Below are positions 53,049 through 62,270 of a DNA stretch of 64,000 nt, piece by piece (positions within the stretch are counted from its first letter, which is position 1; every line of letters begins with the position of its first letter). A model generated the notes under the pieces. The model was not told the origin of the DNA and ran no database searches. It saw only the letters and a list, made by a program, of their open reading frames with translations. The stretch spans positions 372,001 to 436,000 of the forward strand of contig JBGAVD010000005.1 of assembly GCA_044228285.1 (NCBI GenBank), written 5' to 3'. Both the position numbers and the translations under genes were made by a program. This DNA comes from JBBATK01 sp044228285 (GTDB lineage: Bacteria; Bacteroidota; Ignavibacteria; Kapaibacteriales; NICIL-2).

Positions 53049-53699
53049 CTAGCGAGCTTTAGCAACTTCTTCGCTCAACTTCGCCTTCGTTGTTCCTCCA
53101 ACGATGGTGGAAACATGATTGCCACCTTTATTGAAGATGATCGTTACAGGAATAGCATCCATCGATGCAATATTCGCATACGAAGCAGCAATTTTCTCAG
53201 CTTGAAGTTCGGCAGAACTGGTAACATTGATGTAGTTCATACCCGCTTTTTCAGCGAACTTGGTAACTCCATCTTTGGCTGTTGCATCATCACGTTCGCG
53301 TGCCACGCCGATGATAAACACATCTTTGTTATCTCTAGCAAACTCGATGAATTCAGGGATCTCACGACGACATGGTGGACACCATGTAGCCCAGAAATTG
53401 ACAATAACAACTTTGCCTTTGGCTTCATCTGAAAGCTTATGGAGCTTTCCATCATTGTCTTTCCAAGAAAAGTCAATGAGCTTTTGGGTTGATGACTCGC
53501 CAAGCGAACTTGCACTTACAACCATGTCAGCCGGACCAGCAGGCGCTGCAGGACTTACTTGCGATGACATTGATTGAGCAGCAGCAGCCGCTGCTTCCTT
53601 TAACTCAAATACTTCGGACTTTTCACCGGCAGATTTCGAGCAAGCTACCATCATCGTGGTGATTGCCGCACCCATCAGCAGTTGTGAAACAACTCGCAT
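53049..53699 (-). CDS. TlpA/ResA-type thioredoxin-like lipoprotein
   Basis: 216 residues. The lipoprotein signal ends at C20 (GAAITTMMVAC). An Ala-rich linker covers residues 35-65. The thioredoxin-fold domain has the redox pair C107 and C110 in FWATWCPPC, and a cis-Pro in DAIPVTIIF. Such proteins reduce apocytochrome c haem-binding cysteines or other periplasmic disulfides. ATG 53699 is preceded by CGGAG. It is a single-gene unit with its own terminator, and no cytochrome maturation gene is next to it. Confidence 0.9.
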   Translation of the reverse strand: MRVVSQLLMGAAITTMMVACSKSAGEKSEVFELKEAAAAAAQSMSSQVSPAAPAGPADMVVSASSLGESSTQKLIDFSWKDNDGKLHKLSDEAKGKVVIVNFWATWCPPCRREIPEFIEFARDNKDVFIIGVARERDDATAKDGVTKFAEKAGMNYINVTSSAELQAEKIAASYANIASMDAIPVTIIFNKGGNHVSTIVGGTTKAKLSEEVAKAR

Positions 53700-53841
53700 T
53701 CAATTACTCCGTTATGGTTGTAAAGATCTGTGCCTATTGGCACATCGACGATTCGAAGATAAAAACTATTTTGTTTACTTCGATGCTTTTTCATGCACGG
53801 GAGGTCTGACAAGCTGTTGTAGAATCTGGTTTACATGACTC

Positions 53842-54450
53842 TCAACTGTCTTTTGATCTTTCCGCTTGCTCGGTCTGAGCAGTTTTTAGCTGTTTTGACC
53901 ATTGGAACCAGCCATAGGCAGACAATCCTGCATAGAGTACGGAAAGTACACTGTATGCCTCAAGATGCCGCATCTGATACACGAAGACATAACTAATGTT
54001 AATAGGAATCCATAACAGCCAATTTTCCAACAGCTTACGAGCTTGCAAGAGTGTTGCAACAAGGCTTGCTGCAAAGAGCAGCGAATCGATATCGGCAAGG
54101 GCCGCAGTTCGAAACTGGCTTACTGTTAGGAAAGCAATTCCCCACCCGATGAGCAATGCTACTAGATACGCTAAGCCCTCAGGTCCCTTAAGGTTACGAA
54201 TTCCCACACCTAGTGCAGTTCCCTCCGTGTTGCTTGCAACTCCCCACTTCCAGTGAACAAAACCATACACTCCAGCCCCAAAGTAGAACAGCTGCAATGC
54301 CATGTCTGCATACAGGTTCGCATAGTAGCAGGAGTAGGCAATGAGTATCACACTTAGATTTCCAGCCAGCCAGCACCAGATGTTCTCTCGAATGAGAAGA
54401 ACCACGTACGCTATTCCCAGGAGCGTCGCAATGATTTCAATCTCCCCCAC
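53842..54450 (-). CDS. pnuC: PnuC-family nicotinamide riboside transporter
   Basis: About 202 residues with seven or eight short membrane helices. The family hallmarks are NWLLWIPINISYVFVYQMRHL and YGWFQWSK near the C-terminus. PnuC imports nicotinamide riboside or related vitamin precursors by facilitated diffusion, with kinase trapping inside. I chose GTG 54450 (GEIEIIATLLG) because GAAGGAG lies six bases upstream; a longer start at 54534 would overlap the RNA methyltransferase gene by 98 bases. The chosen start overlaps it by 14. No NadR or nrtR site is seen. Confidence 0.85.
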   Translation of the reverse strand: MGEIEIIATLLGIAYVVLLIRENIWCWLAGNLSVILIAYSCYYANLYADMALQLFYFGAGVYGFVHWKWGVASNTEGTALGVGIRNLKGPEGLAYLVALLIGWGIAFLTVSQFRTAALADIDSLLFAASLVATLLQARKLLENWLLWIPINISYVFVYQMRHLEAYSVLSVLYAGLSAYGWFQWSKQLKTAQTEQAERSKDS

Positions 54451-55618
54451 CAGCTTCTCCTTCAACGGGTGCTTTTTGCTTTCGGCTACCTTTGTAGAGT
54501 TCGTATTCAACAAGGCGACACTCAATATCAGCATTGTAGAAAGGAATTCGACGCGATGACTTGAGACCGATATGTTTCAACAATGGCATGCTCCCGCTGA
54601 ACACGTAGCCCCTTTTGTCCTCACACTTCTCCTTAAACCAGTCGCCAATCCCCTCGTATACTCGTTCCAGTTCTGTACTTGAGCCCATACGTTCGCCATA
54701 CTCTGGATTCAGAACAACCACTCCAGGTCCCTCAGGCATCGGAGTCTTTCTAAAGTCCAGCATGCGAATATCGATGATGTCCTGCAAGCCTGCGGCTTGC
54801 GTATTCTTTCGTGTGGCCATAACTGCTGAGGAATGTGAATCTGAGGCAATGATCTTTCCATCCCACGTCAGGTTACGCTTCTTCATTTCCACGGCTCGCA
54901 CTTCGGTCCAGCTCGACTCTTTGTAGTTCTGCAAATGCATAAAACCAAAATTGTCTCGAAGAAATTGGGAAGGTGTATTTGTTGCCCAGAGCGCTGCTTC
55001 AATAGCAAGAGTACCACTGCCACACATCGGGTTGATAAAAGCAGAGTTTCGATCCCAGGCAGTTGCGCGGACTATTGCCGCGCCGAGGATTTCATTCAAA
55101 GGTGCTATATGAGACAGCATTCGATATCCACGTCTGGAGATCGGCGTTCCCGAGGTGTCTACATACACTGAGCATTTTTCTTTATGCCAATATAGGTACA
55201 CGACGCTTTTGTCTGTCTTTGAACCGCTATCAGGTCGACGCCCAAATTTTTGTCGCATTCTATCTGCAATCGCATCCTTCAGTTTCTGCTGAGCATACTG
55301 TGTATTGGTGATGGAGGGATGGTCGACGGACGAGATAACACTGAAATACCCGTCAAGTGGAATGTACTCTTCCCAGCTGCACTTCAGAGCACGACGGTAA
55401 AGCTCTTCAGGACTATTAGCTATGAACTCATCGACCAATAAAAGGACTCGATGTGCACAACTGAGGCGCAGGTTCAGGCGCATAACATCCTGCATTGTTG
55501 CTTCTACGAAGACTCCGGCAGTCTGAGTGTTATGAGTAGGATATCCTAGTTCAGTGAGTTCTTCACTGAGATAGGGTGAAATGTACTTCGGACAGGTAAT
55601 AAAGAGCTGCTGTTGCAT
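54437..55618 (-). CDS. THUMP-domain RNA methyltransferase (RlmL N-terminal-like, COG0116)
   Basis: 393 residues. A ferredoxin-like/THUMP N-terminal region (to about residue 160) precedes the SAM domain with INPMCGSGTLAIEAAL. The catalytic N-motif reads NPEYGER, where the usual form is NPPYGER: a Glu replaces the second Pro, but the Asn is kept. The family methylates N2 of guanine in 23S rRNA or tRNA; the exact target is unknown. ATG 55618 is the start. It is followed by pnuC with an overlap and is divergent from prmA. Confidence 0.88.
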   Translation of the reverse strand: MQQQLFITCPKYISPYLSEELTELGYPTHNTQTAGVFVEATMQDVMRLNLRLSCAHRVLLLVDEFIANSPEELYRRALKCSWEEYIPLDGYFSVISSVDHPSITNTQYAQQKLKDAIADRMRQKFGRRPDSGSKTDKSVVYLYWHKEKCSVYVDTSGTPISRRGYRMLSHIAPLNEILGAAIVRATAWDRNSAFINPMCGSGTLAIEAALWATNTPSQFLRDNFGFMHLQNYKESSWTEVRAVEMKKRNLTWDGKIIASDSHSSAVMATRKNTQAAGLQDIIDIRMLDFRKTPMPEGPGVVVLNPEYGERMGSSTELERVYEGIGDWFKEKCEDKRGYVFSGSMPLLKHIGLKSSRRIPFYNADIECRLVEYELYKGSRKQKAPVEGEAGGGD

Positions 55619-55702
55619 AGGTAGACGTAGATTCGGGCTCTCAAACTACAAAGAAATGACGCAGTCGGAGGTCTTCACTTCAGTCAAGCACTGCTGATAC
55701 GC

Positions 55703-55710
55703 TATTTTTG
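55703..55710 (+). promoter_or_regulatory. FCB-type -7 promoter element upstream of prmA
   Basis: TATTTTTG is an exact TAnnTTTG match. RNA would start near 55717, leaving a short leader of about 20 bases before ATG 55737. Confidence 0.42.
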
Positions 55711-55736
55711 CACTCTTCTACTACCTACTCCGAATC

Positions 55737-56585
55737 ATGCCCAAACAATTCTTTATCAACGTTTTCATCGAGATTCCAGAAGAACTCTTCGATCTCTCTT
55801 ACTCCGTTCTCAACGATCAGCCTATCCAGGGTATCGAGGAAAGAACCGACTCACTCCTCGTGTCTTTCCGTGAAGAAGACTGGACCACCGAGCGCGCCGA
55901 ACAGATTGAACGCGAACTTGTTGAACTCATTCCTCAAGCTCGCATTGTGAAACAGGAACGCGTTGAACAACAGAATTGGAATGCGAGCTGGGAACAGTCA
56001 CTTGAACCGATAGTTATTTCTGATCGCATTGTTATCACACCCTCCTGGCATGCCGAGAGCCAAACGCATCCGATTTGCATCATCGTCGATCCTAAAATGT
56101 CATTTGGTACCGGATACCACCCCACGACTCGAATGACCACACGACTGCTCGAAGAGTATGTTCTACCAGGTTCAAAGTGGATTGATGCTGGCACCGGGAC
56201 TGGTGTCCTAGCTATTGCTGCTGTCAAACTCGGGGCATCTTCAGTTTTTGCCTTCGACAACGATGAGTGGTCATTTGAGAATGCGAGCGAGAATGTGGAG
56301 CGGAATGCAGTCCAGGATTGTATCGAGGTCCGCCAAGCTGACGTCTTCACTTTGGAACTTCCTGAAGCCAATGGCATTGCTGCTAACATGTATCGCAATG
56401 TGCTGATCCCGGTTTTCCCTAAACTGCATGCCGCGCTCCGTGCAATTGGCGATCCGCTTATCATCAGTGGCATTCTACAATATGACGAGGATGAGCTCAT
56501 CCTTGCAGCTCGAGACTCTGGTTTTAAGCACATTCGCACTGAACGCGAGGATGAGTGGCTCGCAATTGTCTTCCAGAAAGCATGA
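55737..56585 (+). CDS. prmA: Ribosomal protein L11 methyltransferase
   Basis: 282 residues. The N-terminal substrate domain (to about 90) leads to the linker with WNASWEQ, then MSFGTGYHPTTRMT, the PrmA hallmark. Motif I is WIDAGTGTGVLAIAA, and ANMYRNVLI is the usual post-catalytic stretch. PrmA trimethylates lysines and the N-terminus of ribosomal protein L11. It starts at ATG 55737 and overlaps the ppx gene by ATGA, so the two are translationally coupled. Confidence 0.93.
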   Translation: MPKQFFINVFIEIPEELFDLSYSVLNDQPIQGIEERTDSLLVSFREEDWTTERAEQIERELVELIPQARIVKQERVEQQNWNASWEQSLEPIVISDRIVITPSWHAESQTHPICIIVDPKMSFGTGYHPTTRMTTRLLEEYVLPGSKWIDAGTGTGVLAIAAVKLGASSVFAFDNDEWSFENASENVERNAVQDCIEVRQADVFTLELPEANGIAANMYRNVLIPVFPKLHAALRAIGDPLIISGILQYDEDELILAARDSGFKHIRTEREDEWLAIVFQKA

Positions 56586-57505
56586 GAATAGCCTGTCTCG
56601 ACATAGGAACCAACACACTTCTCATGCTTGTTGCAGATGTCGATCCACAAGGAGAGCTAACGGTAATCCAGGATTTCCATCGCATTGTTCGTCTTGGCGA
56701 AGGTTTACAAACTGGAACCACCCTGAGTACTGAGGCTCTACAGCGTGCGGTGGAATGCTTGAAAGACTATCGAACGATATGCCAACAACTCGGTGTTGAT
56801 CGCTGCATTGGTGTTTGCACTAGTGCAGTACGCCGAGCATCAAATCAAGATGAAGTCATTTCCGTGTTGTCAACGGCAATTGGCGCACCGCTTTCATGCA
56901 TTAGTGGTGATGAAGAAGCACGATTGACTTTTCTTGGAAGTGCTATTGGAACTCAGAGCTGCACAGTTATTGATATTGGCGGTGGAAGTACTGAAGTGGT
57001 AGTTGGAGTTCACACAATGTCACAAGCGCAACTCCTATCTAGAGTATCATTTGAGGTCGGTGCCGTACGACTTCGCGATGAGTATTTGATGAAGCAGCCA
57101 CTTAGCAAAGAAGCTCAAGATGCAGCTTATAAACACGTCAAGATGATTTTGCTAAGCGCGCAGGCTCCGCCTGCTTCCTCTACCTTCGTTGGTGTTGCTG
57201 GTACTCCAACAAGCTTGGCTGCGATGGAAATGGAGCTGAGTAGCTTCGACGAACAGAGAATTCACGGATTCACTTTGAGCCCTAATCACGTGCGTCGGTG
57301 GCTTAGACGTCTTGCACAGCTGAGCCTTGAACAAACAAAGGACTTACCAGGAGTGCACCCGCAGCGTGCTGATATCCTCGTCGCTGGTGTCCTGATCCTC
57401 GATGCTATCATGGAGCTCTACAGTATCCCATCAATCACAGTAAGTACCCGTGGACTTCGCTACGGTGTTGCTCTTGACTTGATACAGAGATCGGGACGTG
57501 CTTAG
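56582..57505 (+). CDS. Ppx/GppA-family phosphatase (exopolyphosphatase-like)
   Basis: About 307 residues, starting at ATG 56582 inside the prmA stop. The ASKHA fold shows phosphate-1 as CLDIGTNTLLMLVAD, then ISGDEEARLTFLG, and phosphate-2 as VIDIGGGSTEVVVG, all intact. The short form with only the N-terminal catalytic unit resembles the small Ppx2-type enzymes, which cleave polyphosphate ends or pppGpp. Which of these it prefers cannot be told. It is the second gene of the prmA-ppx unit. Confidence 0.88.
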   Translation: MRIACLDIGTNTLLMLVADVDPQGELTVIQDFHRIVRLGEGLQTGTTLSTEALQRAVECLKDYRTICQQLGVDRCIGVCTSAVRRASNQDEVISVLSTAIGAPLSCISGDEEARLTFLGSAIGTQSCTVIDIGGGSTEVVVGVHTMSQAQLLSRVSFEVGAVRLRDEYLMKQPLSKEAQDAAYKHVKMILLSAQAPPASSTFVGVAGTPTSLAAMEMELSSFDEQRIHGFTLSPNHVRRWLRRLAQLSLEQTKDLPGVHPQRADILVAGVLILDAIMELYSIPSITVSTRGLRYGVALDLIQRSGRA

Positions 57506-57863
57506 TAACGCAGCTCTCGACATTCAGCTCTCGCTCTATGTTACGAGATGCCAAAGATTGTCCAAAGAAGCCTCCTTTTCACAGCCTTTATGTACTGAGT
57601 TGAAGTATGTCATTCCGAAGTACATCGCTCGATAGATGCACTCTACGATACAGGCTAAACCACTCACATCAACAACCTTCGGTCTCCTGCACATGTGAGC
57701 TCCCTTTCAAATGATCCGAAGAAGTGGCTGGACGAGCGCGTGGCATTGCGCCGCAGGTTTGGTATGTGACTCGCGACATCCTCGCCATACATGCGACTAT
57801 TTCACGCTGCTTTGTCCCTTCTATCGTACTTTTGTGGCCTACATCGTACGTCTTCAGGCAATT
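57506..57863. other. Gap between ppx and the epimerase gene (358 bases)
   Basis: No gene, tRNA or repeat is supported. A long in-frame extension of the epimerase back to 57711 and a frame on the other strand have poor composition. A TAnnTTTG element lies at 57827-57834 near the right end. No clear terminator for ppx is visible. Confidence 0.5.
57827..57834 (+). promoter_or_regulatory. FCB-type -7 promoter element upstream of the epimerase
   Basis: TACTTTTG matches TAnnTTTG exactly. RNA would start near 57841, about 23 bases before ATG 57864. A TTTG at 57811-57814 is only 12 bases upstream, shorter than the usual spacing. Confidence 0.4.
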
Positions 57864-58847
57864 ATGGTTGTTGTAGTTAGTGGTGCAACAGGATTTATAG
57901 GCAGTCATCTGGTAGATCTTCTCCTCGAGCGCGGATTCACCGTAAAGTGTCTCGTGCGTCCTTCCAGTAATCTGCGCTGGTTGGCAGATAAGAATGTGGA
58001 ACTGTGCGAATGTGTACTGAGCGATCAGGAGCGATTGAACGAGATATGTAAAGGTGCGCACTATATCGTGCATTGTGCTGGCTCTATTGCTGCGCACAGC
58101 CTTGAAGAATATATACGCGACAACAAAGGTGGCACTGAGCATATGCTGCGGGCAGCTTTGACAACAGTTTCTACCCTGAAGCGCTTCATTCACCTTAGTA
58201 GTATGTCGGTCTGCGGACCCGCTCGTTCAGAGCATAATCCGCTGCATTCCGATTCCGAATGCAAGCCGATCACCTCCTATGGAATATCGAAACTTGAAGC
58301 TGAAAAAGCAATCCATCATGCCATGGGTCGGTTGCCCATCACCATCATACGCCCACCAGCTGTGTATGGAGAGCGAGACGAGGCAACTTTGTCCTTTTTC
58401 GCCATGCTACCGTATCACATCGCACCTCTCATAGGTTTTGGCCAAAAGTGGATCAGTATTGTCCATGTTTCAGATCTGGTGCGAGGTATCGCTGATGCCA
58501 TGGAAAGCGAGAAGACCAAAGGTAGAACCTATTTCCTCAGCGATAGTACAGTGTATAACTGGGATCAAATCGCTTCCGTTGCGGCAAACATTCTCAACGT
58601 ACGTGTCCTCAAACTTCATCTCCCTCATTTCGTCGTACTTCTTGTGGGTGCAGTCAGCGGTGCGCTTTCGAAACTGCGTTCAAAAAGTGCAGTTTTCAAC
58701 TACGAGAAAGCAATCGATTTTATCCAACCGTACTGGATTTGCGGTATAGATGAGGCAAAACGCGATTTCAACTACGAGCCGAAAATTTCACTGCAGGCTG
58801 GCTTACAGCGTACTCTGGATTGGTATCGTTCGCAAGGATGGCTTTAA
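57864..58847 (+). CDS. NAD(P)-dependent epimerase/reductase (extended SDR)
   Basis: About 327 residues from ATG 57864. The Rossmann motif is VVSGATGFIGSHL, the catalytic Tyr-Lys pair is in SYGISKLEAE, and the active-site Ser is in HLSSMSV. The pattern RPPAVYGERD and the region after it resemble the dihydroflavonol-reductase/3-beta-HSD branch of extended SDRs. The substrate is unknown: a sugar nucleotide, a sterol-like or an acyl compound are all possible. It is followed after 6 bases by the penicillin acylase gene, so the two are co-transcribed. Confidence 0.87.
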   Translation: MVVVVSGATGFIGSHLVDLLLERGFTVKCLVRPSSNLRWLADKNVELCECVLSDQERLNEICKGAHYIVHCAGSIAAHSLEEYIRDNKGGTEHMLRAALTTVSTLKRFIHLSSMSVCGPARSEHNPLHSDSECKPITSYGISKLEAEKAIHHAMGRLPITIIRPPAVYGERDEATLSFFAMLPYHIAPLIGFGQKWISIVHVSDLVRGIADAMESEKTKGRTYFLSDSTVYNWDQIASVAANILNVRVLKLHLPHFVVLLVGAVSGALSKLRSKSAVFNYEKAIDFIQPYWICGIDEAKRDFNYEPKISLQAGLQRTLDWYRSQGWL

Positions 58848-58853
58848 GCTCTT

Positions 58854-61361
58854 ATGATTAGCATTCTCCAACGTTTTTCAGCACTCAGCGTTACCGTCGT
58901 TGCTCTTGTCTTAGCAACCTTGGTTTTCTGCATCAACCTTGCTTTACGCTCGAACATTCGCGATGATGTCTTCGTTGAGTCCTTAGCACTTGGTGACACC
59001 TGCCACATCTACAGAAACGCTTTTGGCATTCCACACATTAGCGCTTCAAACGAACGTGACCTCTACTTCAGTCTTGGATTTGCACATGCGCAAGATCGAT
59101 TGTGGCAGATGGATCTCATGCGACGAATTGCACGCGGCAAGACAGCGCGCATTTTTGGTGAGAAGACACTGGATGCCGATAAGTTCTTTCGTGTGTTAGG
59201 AATCACTAAGATTGCTGATCGACTTGCACTCAACGTTTCTCGACAAACAAAGAACGTGCTTGAATCGTACAGCGCAGGCGTCAATGCGTTCATTGAAAAG
59301 AACCGCAATGCTTTGCCCTTTGAGTTTGATGCCCTGCATTACGAACCAGAAGTATGGAAGGCATCGGATTGTCTGGCAATTCAACGACTCATGGCATTCG
59401 ACATGAGCATGAGTTTCTGGACCGACATAGCGTTCGGCGAGATTGCCGATAGTCTCGGTGTAGACGAGGCTCTTCGCTTTATTCCTTCCTACCCATCAAC
59501 CTCACCCACCGTCTGCGATGTTGGGAGAAGTTCAACAGCACCAGATAGTTTGCTCAGTGCATACTCATTGCCGAAAGAAGAGAGTTCGGTGTTGTTGAGA
59601 CACTATGCAGAGGCATTGAAGTCTGTCCGGCTTCAACTTAACATGAGCGGCATGTGCTCAGGTAGCAACTGCTGGGTTATGTCGAAGCACAGCGACGGCA
59701 CAAAAGGTCTGATCTTCGCCAATGATCCTCACCTTTCCTTAGGGCTTCCCCCTCGCTGGTATCAAGTGCACTTGAGTTGTCCGCAGTTCAATGCTATCGG
59801 ATGTACTATCCCTGGGATTCCAGGAATGATCAGTGGTCGCAACGACAACATCGCCTGGGGTATCACGAATGTCATGCTTGACGACTGCGATTATTTCATT
59901 GAGAAAGTGGACCCGGCAAACAAAGCATACTACTACAACCGCGATGGTGCTCGTACAAAATTCAAGCATGTGCGCGACACTATAGAAGTAAAAGTCGCTT
60001 CTCGCGTTGATAGTCTGATCATTGACTATCGCGCAACGGCAACCTCCAACATTATCTCAGATGTACACGCTGTTCGAAAGCAAGACAGCTTGTTTCATTA
60101 CCCCGCAAGCGCTCACTCACTACCAGAGAAGTACGTTCTGAGTTTTGAATGGACTGCTCAAGAAAATAGTGATGAGATACTCAGTGCTTTGCGATTAGTC
60201 CGTTGCAAGTCGTGGCGAGAATTTTGTGAAGCTGTCGCTGGCTGGGGTGCTCCAGCACTCAACTTCAGCTATGCTGATAAGCAAGGAAACATGGGCATTG
60301 CTCCCGCTGGCTTAGTACCTATTCGTGGTGAAGGCAACCCCAATTTCCCTCATCCAGGGTGGGATCGCACGTATGCTTGGAAAGGTTTCAGACCTTCCTC
60401 CGCACTTCCACGCATCGTCAATCCTCAACGCCGTTATGTATTCAGTGCAAACAACTTGACCACGCGTACTGCAGGGTACTATTTATCGGCTCTCTGGGAG
60501 CCTCCATCGAGGGCGGAACGCATCGACGAGATGCTGCAGGAGTATCACGACTATACCATTCGTGATGCTCAGTACATGCAACTCGACCTCATTTCACGAA
60601 ACGCAAAGCAGGTGTTAGGTTCCACGATGGGTACGCTGATTCGAGACACCGCTCAACTTTCTCGCGAAGAGTATTCTGCCTTAGGCTTGTTGACGCATTG
60701 GGATGCTTCTATGAATCCTCAAGACGTTGCACCTGCTGTTTATACTGCTTTTCATGAACGACTGATGTCTAATGTCTTCTGCTGGCGCATCTCGCCAACT
60801 CTCTACAAGAAGTACGCATTCGTTGGCAGTATGCCAATGAGAAAGATCAATGAGATTCTTAGTGACACTTCCTATACTTGGTTTGCGTCTGAGTCATGGA
60901 AGGGCCGAAAAGTACTAGAATCGCTCATTGTAAAGAGCTTCAAGGATGCCGTTCATCTCATTCATGAACGCTTTGGAGATGATATGCAACAATGGACCTA
61001 TGGTCGCCTGCATACCTTAACACTGAAACACCCACTAGATGAGGTTGCAGCCTTCCGCAGTCTTGTCACCCATGAACTCAAGAGTGTTGGAGGTGACGCA
61101 ACGACCCTGAACAACGCTCTCTGGCAGGTGCACAACCCCTTCGACGTGTATGTAGGCGCATCAATGCGATTCGTTACCGACATGGAAGACTCAGTTGTGT
61201 ATACTGTTCTACCCGGCGGTTCCTCTGGGCAACCTCTCGATGCGCACTATGCTGATCAAATACAATTGTGGGCAAATGGTGGGTATATACCTTTGAGTAT
61301 GTCTCGTCGCCCCGCCCAAGGCTTTAGTCTCTATGCCGTTCTGTGTCCGAAAAAGAAGTAG
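58854..61361 (+). CDS. Penicillin acylase family N-terminal-nucleophile hydrolase
   Basis: 835 residues starting at ATG 58854. An N-terminal membrane segment/signal (VVALVLATLVFCINLA) leads to the alpha chain with FGIPHISASNERDLYFSLGFAHAQDRLWQMDLMRR. Self-cleavage is expected before S271 in CSGSNCWVM, giving a beta chain of about 565 residues, close to penicillin G acylase. The enzyme should act in the periplasm on amide substrates; N-acyl homoserine lactones, penicillins or acyl peptides are known choices in the family. The Cys two residues after the nucleophile, where most members have Asn, is noteworthy. It follows the epimerase. Confidence 0.9.
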   Translation: MISILQRFSALSVTVVALVLATLVFCINLALRSNIRDDVFVESLALGDTCHIYRNAFGIPHISASNERDLYFSLGFAHAQDRLWQMDLMRRIARGKTARIFGEKTLDADKFFRVLGITKIADRLALNVSRQTKNVLESYSAGVNAFIEKNRNALPFEFDALHYEPEVWKASDCLAIQRLMAFDMSMSFWTDIAFGEIADSLGVDEALRFIPSYPSTSPTVCDVGRSSTAPDSLLSAYSLPKEESSVLLRHYAEALKSVRLQLNMSGMCSGSNCWVMSKHSDGTKGLIFANDPHLSLGLPPRWYQVHLSCPQFNAIGCTIPGIPGMISGRNDNIAWGITNVMLDDCDYFIEKVDPANKAYYYNRDGARTKFKHVRDTIEVKVASRVDSLIIDYRATATSNIISDVHAVRKQDSLFHYPASAHSLPEKYVLSFEWTAQENSDEILSALRLVRCKSWREFCEAVAGWGAPALNFSYADKQGNMGIAPAGLVPIRGEGNPNFPHPGWDRTYAWKGFRPSSALPRIVNPQRRYVFSANNLTTRTAGYYLSALWEPPSRAERIDEMLQEYHDYTIRDAQYMQLDLISRNAKQVLGSTMGTLIRDTAQLSREEYSALGLLTHWDASMNPQDVAPAVYTAFHERLMSNVFCWRISPTLYKKYAFVGSMPMRKINEILSDTSYTWFASESWKGRKVLESLIVKSFKDAVHLIHERFGDDMQQWTYGRLHTLTLKHPLDEVAAFRSLVTHELKSVGGDATTLNNALWQVHNPFDVYVGASMRFVTDMEDSVVYTVLPGGSSGQPLDAHYADQIQLWANGGYIPLSMSRRPAQGFSLYAVLCPKKK

Positions 61362-61553
61362 CCGCTGTAGACTCCTGAATGGAGGGGAACCTTCACATCG
61401 TCATAGGAATAAGACATCCAGCGCCTGCGCACCATTGTACTCGGGATTCAAGGTCTACATGGACGTTAGTGTGAGTCAATGCCGTTGTCTATGGATTCGC
61501 ACTGGTCCACTTTCAATTCCAAGAGCTTCTCACATCGCCATCTGCTCTTGGTT

Positions 61554-62270
61554 CTACGTAGTGCGACAGATATAGACGGCCATGCGACCTGCTTTGTCTT
61601 TATCACGTCTATATGAATACATCGATAACTCTTCCATTGTACAGAGTTCTGAATACTGAATATTCATAGCAAGGAGTCCAGCCTTTACGAGCTGATCTCG
61701 CACAGCCCTTTGGTTGTCAAAGAGAAATCTGTTGGGCGAGCTCTCTACACAGTAGTCAGGAAACAATTGTTGAACATCAGCTTGTACTTCATAATTACGT
61801 CCGGATGCACAGGGAGAACACCAAGCTCTTAGAGAAGATGCATCTACCTGTCCTCTCTTGCACATCATCTCGACCACAGTTGCAGATATATTGAGGGCGG
61901 TGCCACGCCATCCTGAGTGAACAACCGCAAAGAGCACTTCCGTAGGGTGATAGAGAACGATGCCTTCACAGTCAGCTACACTAGCACAAAGAGCCGTGTT
62001 CCTACTACTGCTCACGAGCGCGTCCGACTCGTTATCACAGAGCGAGTTCTGATCAACCCATTGTATGTGCGAACCATGTGTCTGCCGCTGAGTAATCAAC
62101 GCATGACACCCCAGCTCAGTTTTGAGCGCGTCGCGACACATCTGCACGTCCTCCTTTGCCAAGGAGTCCATAGCCGAAACACAGAAACCACGCGAAGTCC
62201 AACCTACTAGATTCGCAAGGGTCATACCAAACTCATAACCGCAGTCTCGAACTGTAATACGTTCAATCAA
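61554..62270 (-). CDS. pgeF: Peptidoglycan editing factor PgeF (YfiH family)
   Basis: 238 residues. The metal and catalytic residues are intact as TQRQTHGSHI, VADCEGIVLYHP and VVHSGWRGTALNI. The two segments after the ADC are unusual, as are CSPCASGRNYEV where a GPxIG pattern is more common. PgeF removes wrongly incorporated L-Ser from UDP-MurNAc peptides, or acts as a purine nucleosidase-like enzyme; both were proposed for the family. It starts at TTG 62270 with GGAG upstream, overlapping the ComEC stop by four bases (TTGA). The two are co-transcribed. Confidence 0.88.
   Translation of the reverse strand: MIERITVRDCGYEFGMTLANLVGWTSRGFCVSAMDSLAKEDVQMCRDALKTELGCHALITQRQTHGSHIQWVDQNSLCDNESDALVSSSRNTALCASVADCEGIVLYHPTEVLFAVVHSGWRGTALNISATVVEMMCKRGQVDASSLRAWCSPCASGRNYEVQADVQQLFPDYCVESSPNRFLFDNQRAVRDQLVKAGLLAMNIQYSELCTMEELSMYSYRRDKDKAGRMAVYICRTT

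Noticed and set aside
57669..58193. A minus-strand frame over the epimerase 5' end
   Set aside because: The Rossmann motif of the epimerase is read on the other strand; the frame has no family signs.
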